DNA of 64,000 nt from Euglena gracilis (taxonomy: Eukaryota; Euglenida; Euglenophyceae; Euglenales): the NCBI GenBank assembly GCA_039621445.1, contig CP154954.1:31024012-31088011 (forward strand). The letters run 5' to 3'. Below the pieces are notes generated by a model. That model saw only the letters and a list, made by a program, of their open reading frames with translations, was not told the DNA's origin and did not search any database. Every line of letters starts with the position of its first letter. Positions within the stretch are counted from its first letter, which is position 1. A program made the translations under genes and the position numbers. Positions 55,333 through 64,000 of the stretch are shown in pieces.

Positions 55333-56020
55333 ATGAGTTCCTTCACAGGAATAGGTGTATGAAAAAATGGGTTTCGAGGTGGTGACGGTGGATTCAGACC
55401 CCAGGTGGAAAGCAGATTACCAGGTGGACGTACTGGACTGGGACTTCAGAAAACACTTCAAACCTGGTGAATTCCACACGGTGGTGTGTGGAGTTCCCTG
55501 CACAGAATTCAGCATTGCCCTGACGACAAGACCCAGAAACCTAGAAAAGAGAGACAACCTTGCAAAGAAAGCCCTGGAAATTGTGGAATTTCTGCAGCCG
55601 CAGAAATGGTGGTTGGAAAACCCAAGGTACGGATACCTGGGAAAACGAGATTACACGAAACCGTACCCGTACATTGACGTGGATTACTGTCAATACACAG
55701 ACTGGGGTTACAAAACACCAACACGAATCTGGGGCAGCCCTGACATCCTACAGGTACCAGCAAAACGGTGTGACGGGAAAACCTGCAAGAACCTTGACCC
55801 GAACGGTGGTGGTCACCTGGTGAAACTCAGCAACAAACACAACATTCCAGCCTTCAAAAAATTAAGGATCCCAGAACAACTGATTCAGGACATGGCGGGG
55901 TTCCACGAACGGCTACGGCAAACCAGCCAAGCCCAGGACGCGCAGCAACAACCGCTGCAGCAGCCCAGCCCTGCCCAGACGGCACGACAATACATGCAGG
56001 AATACTTAGCATCCCCATAA
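55333..56020 (+). pseudogene. C5-cytosine methyltransferase-like ORF in D5
   Basis: The open frame runs from ATG 55367 (217 residues) to a stop at 56018-56020. Just upstream, in the next frame, SSFTGIGV looks like motif I (F-x-G-x-G), so a one-base shift near 55355 seems to separate it. Visible motifs: an acidic cofactor-binding VDSDP (residues 8-12), motif IV GVPCTEFS with the candidate catalytic Cys at residue 45, motif VI-like WWLENP (81-86), and motif VIII-like TPTRIWG (117-123). The C-terminal 40 residues are Gln/Pro-rich. No separate target-recognition domain is apparent, so it is short for a C5 enzyme. It lies between RNase H and DLFAS, where DIRS elements commonly carry an N6-adenine type enzyme. 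8-bp repeats CAGGAATA flank it (55346, 55997). Confidence 0.72.
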
Positions 56021-57080
56021 GCAGGTGGGACTCAGACAGGGGGGATTACTCACCGGACCCCCAGCTCTTTGGGTGGCTAAGGTGGCAGTTCAAAGGTTTC
56101 ATAAGTTTGGAAACAGATTTATTTGCCTCCCCAGGCAACAAAAAGTTGTCGAATTTTGTAGCCAGGTAACCCCACTGGGAGGCCACAGGAGTGGATGCCC
56201 TGCAATGTCCACTGGATAACGTGGGGTGGCTTTGTGCAAACCTCCCCTTGGTGACTCGTTCAGATGTTTCTCCCAAGATTGAAGAAGCCTTCCCAGATCA
56301 AATTTTGTATGGTCACCCCCTTTGGATTTCAGCCACGTTGTGTCCCCAATTAATAAAGATGAAAATACCAGGAACCACCTTCCTGAAAATCACTCCCTAC
56401 AAGGTCATTTTTTTTTACCAGTTGCAGGGGTGAACCAATGCCACCACCCAGGTGGCTCCTCTTTTGCATGATTTGCTCAGGACAATACGGGGGGAAAAAC
56501 AAATAACCAATAAAACTTTTGACTATTTCCTGGGGAGAAATCCGAGCTTGAGACTTTATCAAAGCGCGTTTGCACTCCTTTCGGTCATTTTGGAAAATCT
56601 GGGGGTATCCCCCCTCAAGCCACCACAGATAAGGTGGTTGACGCCTTAATACATTTATTTCATTTTTTCGAGGCCCAAGCTTGTAATGCATACGGTACTT
56701 TTGATATCTGTGTTTGGTGGATTGAGATTACATTCCATTTTGTCCCCATACAGAACACTTTGGAACCAAAACCTTGAAAAATATGGGGCAATCTACTTTC
56801 CCTTCCCAATCCTCCTGGGGCTGACCCAAGCCCCTTTTACAGCTGACATATGTACATTGCGTACACAACGCATTTTTGTCCTCACGAGTCCTCTGTTTAT
56901 ACAGATCTTCATACTTAGAGAGAGTAAAATGAACCACATGTGTGGGGCAAGGCTCTCTTCAAACACAAAGGAATTTTGGGCTAAACACGGGGTCTCCCCC
57001 GGGGACACTCCACCAGAGGGGCAAAAGTTGTTTTCCCTAAAAAAAAATGGCCATTCTGCCCTGAAAGTGTCATGAAATTG
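56021..57080 (+). pseudogene. DLFAS connection and 3' gene of D5
   Basis: 56085-56210 gives FISLETDLFASPGNKKLSNF and WEATGVDALQCPLDN. It continues with a helical segment (VSPKIEEAFPDQILYGHPLW) that fits the P-x-W segment after DLFAS in DIRS pol. From 56452 the 3' gene starts: ITNKTFDYFLGRNPSLRLY, then VFGGLRLHSILSPYRTL at about 56705-56755 with a recombinase-like GLR. Frames shift several times. Tyrosine recombinase is the likely identity but only this motif supports it. Confidence 0.5.
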
Positions 57081-57099
57081 GCCAGTGGAGGGGGGTGGA

Positions 57100-57600
57100 G
57101 GATTTTACAGCCCGTTACCAATGAGTTGGATCCCAAAGCGTTTTAGAAAATTCCATGGATCCCCTAATTTCAGCACACAATCAGGCCTCACAAGGGCAAA
57201 GTGCGGAACCCGAGGTGCGCCGTACTCCCTCGAGTAAAAATGACAAAAGAAGAAGGGACACCGAGGGCAAAACACAAAGACCTTGTGAGTCCGCCCCCCC
57301 CAACCCGTATAAGAAAGTTTGTCTTCACGAGCAGCAGAAAATGGGGCCATGGTGGGCAGAGGAGGGGTCCACCCTCAGGGGCAAGAATCCACTTCGCCAC
57401 GTTGAAGCAGCATCGCCGGACAACTCCGGCGAGGCAGCGCTAAGCAGGGACACCTAACCCAGGGCACAAAAAAATCCAAAAAACACCGCCGTCGAACAGG
57501 GCTTGGCCTCACAAGGTCTTTGTGCCTCGCCCTCAGTGTCCTTTACTCCCTTGTCCTTTTTCCTCCAGGGATTAGGGGTCCACCAAAAAACAGCAGTAAA
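57100..57600. repeat. Terminal region of D5 with inverted repeats
   Basis: The arm 57227-57290 is inverted at 57507-57570. A second pair, 57440-57511 and 58660-58733, encloses the MAEELL ORF. Landmarks match D2, D3 and D6. Confidence 0.6.
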
Positions 57601-57732
57601 TCAAGGAACACCAGGCTCCTCACTTCCCCTACGTGACGTCAGGCTTTGTTTGCCGGCATATTGAAGTTGAACGTTTTTTGGGAAGGTTAAGCTTTTCCCC
57701 CTTTCCCTGAGTTGGATGCTCCTAATTGCCCT

Positions 57733-58080
57733 ATGGCGGAAGAACTGCTGGTAAAATTCATCACAAGTGTTGATACACCGGAGCTGCAGAACATTTCCGA
57801 CGCTATTTTTCTATCGCGGGATCGCGGGAGACCGCGTGTACCCTTTTGAGGCCCCAAAGAAATTCGTTGCAAACTTCGTGGCGAAGGCGCCTGCGGCGTT
57901 TACAAACTGAACGATTTGACCTTACAACCTAGCTTCAGCGGTATTAAGGCAGAATGCAGAGCACCTTTGACATAAAACAAAGCCTTGGGCTTTTTTGGGG
58001 TTGATTCCAATATTTCGGATTCCGCACTCTTCGACGAGGGTGGGGACGAAGATGATGAAACAACTGTGTTTGAGCTTTAA
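57733..58080 (+). pseudogene. MAEELL ORF of D5
   Basis: MAEELLVKFITSVDTPELQN, then, after a GATCGCG duplication and a stop, KEIRCKLRGEGACGVYKLND and QPSFSGIKAE, and later DDETTVFEL. Same order as the D3 copy. Small unknown protein of the element 5' end, enclosed by inverted repeats. Confidence 0.45.
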
Positions 58081-58099
58081 AACGCTTTTGGGGTTGCTC

Positions 58100-58917
58100 G
58101 GTCGAAAGTGTGGGGGCCTTTTCTTCCCACAATCAGTTGGATGCCCAAGAAAACTTGGAGCACGCTTCTCCGCAAATATCATTTGTGGGTCCGACCTCCC
58201 CCGGGGGGGGGGGGGGGGTGCGCAGTTGTCTTCCTTTTGGGGGCAGTTCTGAGCCCGAGGTATCTCGCACTTTCCTGCGGCAGGCTGAGTGGTGAGGAAG
58301 AGACACCAAGGGCGTAGCAGAAACACAAGTGAGCCCTCCCATCCCTGCAAGGAAAAAAAATACTCGGCCACGTCCTGGAATAGGCCCAGCCAGGGCGAGG
58401 AGCGTGCAAACACCGACAAATAGCGGCATAAAGGGGCGAAGTCCAGCCTTCCCAAAAACAATCCCTCCAAAGAACCTGAAAACAGAGTATTACCACACTT
58501 GGTGTTTGTACCTCGCCCTCTGCATGTTCATCAGACTTTCATTTAGTGCGCCGCCGCGAAGTTTTCCACGCGGCACAAAAAACGCGGCGCGCAGACGAAT
58601 TTTTTGCCGCGGCACAGGCGCGGCGCACCTTGAGATCTCGGGCTCCGCACTTTGCCATTGTGAGGCCATGCCTTGCTTGCCGGCGGTGTTTTTTTGGTTG
58701 TGTTGTTGCGCTGGGTTAGAAATCCCTGCTTAGTGCCGTTTTTTTGCCAGAGTTGGCTGATTTTTAAAGTGCCCTTCGACACCCAGAAGAAAGGAACTAC
58801 ATCTCAAACGAGGAACAACCAACAGGAGAAGTCAACATAAAAAGAGTATATAGAAGGAATCAAACCTGACAAATTTCAGTTGATAATTCAATCATAAATT
58901 TCAAAGTTCGACTTCAG
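58100..58917. other. Leader and inverted-repeat arm before the last D5 gag
   Basis: Matches 48840-49448 of D3 to about 58500, then GC-rich sequence and the inverted arm 58660-58733. CCCTTCGACACCCAGAAG at 58772 and AGAAGTCAACATAAAAAG lead into gag. No gene seen. Confidence 0.45.
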
Positions 58918-59822
58918 TGAACAACGAAGTGGATAAGAAGCTTGTATTATGCGGTCGACGTGAACTGCCTGGGGCAGCTGTCGCCGCGGCAGTTGCAGGA
59001 CCTGGAGGTGCGGACAACGTGTCGCAAACCGTGGCCTCCCAACCCCCACTGATGCCACCTTCAGAAATTTCCCAGCATGAAACCCCAGCCCTTGACGGCA
59101 ACGGCCTGTGGACCACAGTGGCTAGTAAGACCAGAAGGTAGAAGGAACCCCCATTATACTATGGGCAGAAACACCTGGGAAACGGGGTCCGATGAAACAA
59201 AATGGGACAGAAGAAGACTGCAGGTTTCCAAAGGCAAGTCCCACAATGGCGCCAAGCCGCCAAAACACAAATTTCACAGAAGTCGGGAAGATGGAATAAA
59301 GGCCAAAGTCGTGGAAATGGTGGCCAATTGCAAAAGCAATTCCCTTCAGGCAGGGGAGGAAAGGTCTGTCAAATTCCCAAACATTTTCCAACACAACAAC
59401 CCATCCCAAGGGGAAGAGGGGGGGAAAAACCACCCCAGATTTCAAGTCGAGCTGGAGACCAACGCCAAGCTCAGCCGCAGGGAGAGGATATCATGGCCAA
59501 GGAGGCCATAATTGGAATCATGTTCATTTACACGGCCATAGAGGCCAAGAAGTGCAGGGCCATTATCTGGGCCATTATCTTCAGGGCCAAAAAGGCCACA
59601 ATTTTCGCGGACGTGGCGGCCAAAAGGTTCGTCCAGAAATGGTCCCCAGAAGGCTGCCCAAGAGGGGGCAACGGAGAAGAGCGGTTAACCCCCAGATCAT
59701 TCATTTCTTCCCATGCGAGGAGATATCAAGGGGCGGAGTCACGGTTGCCGGCCTATTGTACGTCGTCAGACAACACAAAGGACAAGACGGAGTACCCGAG
59801 ATCCTGTAAGAGAGATATTGAG
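58918..59822 (+). pseudogene. gag-like ORF at the end of D5
   Basis: The longest continuous gag frame of this family here. NNEVDKKLVLCGRRELPGAA and AGPGGADNVSQTVASQPP end in a TAG at 59140. 59202-59820 is open and encodes GRWNKGQSRGNGGQLQKQF, RGRGGEKPPQISSRAGDQRQ and an Ala/Ile-rich stretch (MAKEAIIGIMFIYTAIEAKK). The ATG seen in D2 is mutated (AACAACGAAG). Breaks at about 59822 into inverted D6. Confidence 0.5.
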
Positions 59823-61590
59823 TGCGTGCACACCGGTCCGTCACATGTTTTCTGCACCTCCAGGTCCTCCGGCTGCCGCGGCGACAGCTGATGCAGGTTG
59901 ATCACGTTGACCACAAACATTGAAGTCGAATATGAAAATTGATCATTGAGTTGCCAATTGAAATTTGTCTGGGAATTCTACTTCTTAATACCCTTTTGAT
60001 TCTGTCTTCTCCTTTGGTTCAACTTCGTTTGAAACTCAGTTCGTTTCTTCTGGGTCGTCGAAGGGGTATTTACGAATCAGCCAACTCCGGCGAAAAAAAG
60101 GCACCAAACGGGGGCACCTATACCAGCGCAACGAACAATCAGACAAAACTGACGCCTCGCCGGAGTTCGCTGACGATGCTGCTCCGACGTATTGACGTGG
60201 CTTCTTGCCCATGTGGTGGTCCCTTTCGTTCCGATGGCATTTGAAGACAAATTTTCTTTTTAAGGTGAGGGGGTTCGGGCTCACAGGGTCTTTGACCTTC
60301 GCACTCGGTGTCACTTCCTCCCTTGTCGTTATTCCTCCAGGGATTACAAGACACCTCGGGCTCCGCACTTGGCCCTTGTGAGGCCTGATTGCGCACTGAA
60401 ATTAGGGGGGCCAGGGCACTTTGTAAAACGCTTTGGGCACCAAGTCACTGGTACTGGGCATTATAAAGCCTCCGCCACCTTCCACTGCCCAATTTCACAA
60501 CCTGCTTAGGAAGAAAGCCCACTTTTTTGAGTAAACCATCTTTCTGCCCCTCTTGTTGAATGCGCCCCTAATACCTGGGGTGGTACCCATTCTTGCCTAA
60601 TTTTTTTTGGTTATTGAAGCAATTGTGTCGGCACTTATGTGGTTTTAGTGAGATGAGTACGGGACCTCCCGGTAAAACAAATGGGCGAGTCAAAGCGACA
60701 TATGACATCATCAAATGAAACCGGCTAATTTGTAGACATGTGGGGAATTGCCACAAACTCCCTCCCGCTTGTAGAGGTTTTGACGTTTACGTTTAATTTT
60801 TGTGTAGGGTGCCTTTCGGAACAAATTGGTTGTACGCTGGACTCTTTACAGATCAGAAGGTTGATATAAACAGAGTGGAAAGGGGCTTGGGCCAGCCCCA
60901 AGAGAAATGGGAGGGTACCCCAAAGTTCACCATATTTCTCCAGGTTTGGTTCCAAAGTCTTTCGTAAGGTGCTAACGTGGGTTGGAACCTCAGTCCACCA
61001 AACCCAGGGATCGAAAGCATTGTACTATATGTGTTACGGGCTTGAGAATTATGAAATTGAAATTATTTCATCAAAGCGTCAGCCAGTTGGTGTCTGGTGG
61101 CTTCAGGGGTGGGGGAACCCTATTTTTTTCCAAAAAAAAAAGACCACAAAAACTGTAACAGCACTTATGTAACGCGTTAGGCTGGGATTTCTCCCTAGGA
61201 AATCGTCAGTGGTTTTATTCTGTGTTTGTTTCCCCTCCAATATTTCCCTGAGCAAACAATGTAAAGGAGGGGCCACCTGGGGGGTGGCCTTTCCTCCCCC
61301 GCTGCAGTTCGTACTTTGTTTGCAGGCAGGCTGTTCCTGGCACTTTCATGTTCATTAGTTGTCGCAACCACGTGCCTGAATCCCAAAAGAGGATGACCAT
61401 CAACCCTTTGGTATGGGGGAACGTCTTCGATTGTGGAAGAACTTTCTGAATGATCGTCCAAGGGTGGGTTGCATAAAGGTCCCCCATGCTATCCAGAGGG
61501 CCCTGAAGGACATCCACTGCTGTGGCCTCCTAGTGTTGTAACCGTGGTACCTGCCCTGGAGTTTCCAGTCCCTCGGGGCCGGCACCCCTT
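59823..61590 (-). mobile_element. DIRS-like fragment D6, inverted
   Basis: On the minus strand: DLFAS-distal segment (WMSFRALWIAWGTFM, about 61520), 3' gene (61300-60570), terminal region (60450-60030), leader and the first about 90 bases of a gag-like ORF (59935-59830). The gag start is inverted relative to the D5 gag start at 58918, making a large imperfect palindrome around 59400. Confidence 0.62.
60568..61517 (-). pseudogene. 3' gene of D6 (candidate tyrosine recombinase)
   Basis: Shares DSGTWLRQLMNMKVPGT, LNVNVKTSTSGREFVAI and FVLPGGPV with D1 and D5. It reads through to the terminal region without large gaps, so it is a useful full-length template. Many stops. No catalytic residues placed with confidence. 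Confidence 0.35.
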
Positions 61591-63164
61591 TGCGTAGGAT
61601 CTTTTACCCTGCCCAGGGTATTTTCAATTCCCCTCGCGGCTTGTTTCAAAAATTGCATTTTCTTTGTTTTTATGGGTCTTTTTGGGTGAAAACAGGTGGT
61701 TTGGTTGGCTCACACCTTTCCTTTGATAAAACATCCACAAGCAATCAGCAAATCCACCAGCACAATACAAGCAAACCACAAAGGATGAAAGTACCAAAGT
61801 CCAAACCAAGGGTAAGAGAATGATAGGTTCCATATAGTTGACCAGATAATTCTTGGACCCCAAATTGACAGTGTGACAGAGAGACAGACAGAGGACAGAG
61901 CCCTGCACAGGGACAGATGGAGTCAGTGATTGAAAACAGTAACTGAAGAGTCATCAGGTTGGGTTGGGTTAGGTTGTGTTTTTTTGGGCACTCAGCAACC
62001 CTGACTCACACCCCCCTTCCCGAAGGAGTTGTTTACAACTCTTCACAACTCCAACAGGAAGGGGTGCGGAGTGCACTCGTTGTGAGGAGGGGGCGAGCGA
62101 GGGGACAGTTGTTCAGGCCCCCCCCCTCAGGGGGCTGTGCCGTTCAGGTTCGTTTTCTGACCGTGGGGCTGAGTCAAATGTTCTCCTTTGGCAGTTGGGT
62201 CGGTTTGGTGTGTTGTCCCCCCTCCCAGCCCGCCTAGGGCTGTGTGGCGTTGGGGGGGAGGGGGCAGGCGACGTTGTGAACCAAGCGCCAGCCACGGGTA
62301 AAAATTTCAGGAAATTCTAATTCCCAGGCCAGGTGAGTTGTTTTGTCACGGTCAGGGTCCTAGACAGCCGTTTTTGGTTCGGTTAGCCAATACGGTGTTT
62401 GGGGTTGGTGTCCGTTCGGTGGGGGGTAGGTCCCGTTGGGGTCTTCAACCCCCCCCCCCCCCAGGCCAGGCGGTCAGGCTCCGGCCGGGGACGAATTTTT
62501 ATAAGAATCAGGTGAATGCTGGGTTTCAGTTAAAAATAAGGCTGGGTCAAGGACAATGTTTTTTTTGTATTTTTGTTGTTTTTCTGGGGGGTAGACTGGT
62601 TTGTGTGAGGTCAGGTGTTGCGGAGGGTCCTCGCCCCCCCCCCCCCCCAGGCCGGTGGCCCGGGGTCGGCCAGGTCTGCGTTTTTTGCGTTTTTGGGTCA
62701 AAGTCAGGTTCCCCTTCCCCCGTTTGCCCAGTTTTGGCTGGCTGCTACGGTTGGGGTTGGGGGCTGTGTTTTGTTTTTTTTTTACAGGTAGGCTGGCCAA
62801 GTCCAGGGGGGAAGGTTGGTTCTCCTCGGGGGGTCCCAACCCACAACAACAACGCTGAAGAATTGAAGAATGGATTGATTGGCTGTTGAGGGGTACTTGA
62901 GGTCAGTGAATTCGGGTCGGGTCGGGTCTTGTTCAGGTCCGTTGGGCTGGATCAAGTTAAGCTGGCCAGCGGTTCAGGTTCAGGTGGGCTGGCCAGGGGT
63001 GCTGCCCGGGCCCGTTTTGTCGTTTTGGTTAAGCAGGTTTTGTATCAGGTATAATTGTTCAAATCGATTGAGGTTAATGTGAGCAGTAGGGTTGGGGTTG
63101 GCTTCGGGGTCGTTCGGGGTGTCGACGTTACGGTGTCTGTGAGGGGCCCACGGGTATGTGACAT
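61591..63164. other. Unassigned stretch, probably including the G5 3' LTR
   Basis: 61590-61960 is A-rich on the plus strand with a GACAGACAGAGGACAGAG run and no gene. From 61960 the sequence is G/T-rich on the plus strand with long G or C runs (62094, 62440, 62632). By position after the G5 chromodomain on the minus strand, it should contain the 3' untranslated region and LTR, but no second LTR is available to mark the borders. Confidence 0.35.
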
Positions 63165-64000
63165 GCGTCACTCCATCCCATCAAGCAACACCCTCACATC
63201 CACAGCCAGGACCCGTTTTTTGCAGTATTGGACCACATCTTTGTTTGTTCGGAGGAAGAAGTCGTTCAGGGGTTCCCACTGAATATCAGATGGGTCCCAG
63301 TTTTTCCACTGAATCAAAAATTGAAGTTTTCCGACTTTTCTGCGGTGGTTCAGCACTTTTCAACATCCCACTCGTCCGGTCCGACCTCCAACTCCTGTTC
63401 CTTGCCCCACCAAAAGTAGAGGGGGACAGGGGTTGTGTTGTAGAGGTCCTCCTTGTGGGGTTTGAGTTGTGAACGGTGGGCAGGTTGTCGGTTTCCAGGT
63501 CGTAGTTCAACCACGTAGGAGTGTTGTCCTACCCGTTCCAACACCACCGCAGGTCCTTTCCACTTCGGTTCGAGTTTGTCGCTGCCGGGTTGTCTTTCGG
63601 GTTGATACCAGACTTTGGGACCGATTTCCAAGGCAGGTGGTTCTCTGCGTTTTTGGTTCACCGTTTAACCCCTTTCACGCTGTTTTTCGTTCAGGACCAG
63701 ACTGACCCACTGGTCTTGTTCCTTCATCTTTTCCAAGAACGCTGTGGCCCCTTCCGCTTCCTTTTGTGGTTGGTATGGCAATCCCGCCAACGGTCTGTGC
63801 CTGCCAAACACAATTTCGTACGGTGACAATCCCGTTTCACCTGGGACGCAACCTTTTCTGCTGTGAGTCCCTTGGCCAGGTGGGGGGTTGCAACCATCCA
63901 CCCACTCAGCCTGTCCACACACAACGACAACGTGTCGTATTTCTTCCCTTCAAAGGTCGTTTCAGGTGGTGAGAACAAATCGATAGCAACACTGTCCATC
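63165..64000 (-). pseudogene. Integrase and chromodomain of gypsy element G5
   Basis: The minus strand enters at the window end in the integrase core (AIDLFSPPETTFEGKKYDTL, VDRLSGWMVATPHLAKG). A deletion then joins this to ETGLSPYEIVFGRHRPLAG, removing the second and third catalytic residues. 63661-63350 has GPKVWYQPERQPGSDKLEPK and WKGPAVVLERVGQHSYVVEL (GPY/F-like). The chromodomain (EWDVEK, LQFLIQWKNWDPSDIQWEP) ends at 63168. Sequence and spacing differ from G1-G4, so this is a second chromovirus lineage. Confidence 0.85.

Larger units (their letters stand above)
51788..59822 (+). mobile_element. DIRS-like block D5, with methyltransferase ORF
   Basis: Contains the end of one element's 3' gene (51790-52330), terminal region, then a nearly complete element: gag-like ORF, RT with YLDD, RNase H, methyltransferase-like ORF, DLFAS connection and 3' gene to about 57100. 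It goes on through a second terminal region, the MAEELL ORF, leader and the gag-like ORF of a following copy, and breaks at 59822 against D6. It is the only copy here with an RT palm and the methyltransferase. Confidence 0.75.

Noticed and set aside
39840-63000. Long G or C homopolymers (for example near 39850, 46460, 48950, 58200, 62450) as quadruplex or regulatory elements
   Set aside because: They occur in many unrelated places and could be assembly or polymerase artefacts. Nothing else supports a function.

Overview
This window is eukaryotic, non-coding-host DNA made almost entirely of decayed and nested retroelements. I see no host gene, rRNA, tRNA or CRISPR array. Evidence for a eukaryote: chromodomain integrases, LTR and DIRS-type retrotransposons, long GA/AT microsatellites, splice-like pyrimidine tract-AG sites and no bacterial operon signals. 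The host cannot be named from sequence. DIRS-type elements with a C5-methyltransferase-like ORF lean towards an alga, protist or aquatic invertebrate, but that is a guess.

Layout. 1-4265 (-): G1, a Ty3/gypsy element with chromodomain integrase and an extra downstream ORF (ORF3). 4266-6935 (-): D1, a DIRS-like element. 6936-18780 (+): G2, a gypsy element with a microsatellite in its LTR and a nested small LTR element N1 (9059-10957). 18780-30654 (+): G3, a related gypsy element with nested small LTR element N2 (20143-21864, -). 30156-36615 (+): G4, the best-preserved giant gag, sharing one LTR with G3. 36616-39502 (+): D2. 40375-44483: an unidentified three-ORF unit (U1-U3) ending in an LTR whose 3' end matches the G-family LTRs. 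44488-47128: weak gag-like ORFs and unassigned DNA. 47129-61590: DIRS-like blocks in alternating orientation (D3 +, D4 -, D5 +, D6 -). D5 holds the most complete RT-RNase H-methyltransferase region. 61591-64000: unassigned DNA, then a second lineage of chromodomain gypsy element, G5 (-), cut by the window end.

How the parts work. G-family elements share one plan: LTR, PBS-like TGGTAGCAG, a very long coiled-coil gag with two CCHC knuckles, an in-frame UAG followed by a stem-loop, protease, a long Cys/His spacer, RT-RNase H, integrase-chromodomain, then ORF3. All copies carry stops or frameshifts, so most gene entries are pseudogenes. N1 and N2 are young: near-identical LTRs and 4-bp target duplications. 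Each carries one ORF that starts inside the 5' LTR.

Most notable: (1) a UAG plus stem-loop readthrough-like cassette conserved in three copies; (2) a C5-methyltransferase-like ORF in D5 flanked by 8-bp direct repeats and cleanly missing from D1 and D4; (3) ORF3 in env position; (4) the U1-U3 cluster; (5) the LTR-spanning ORFs of N1 and N2.
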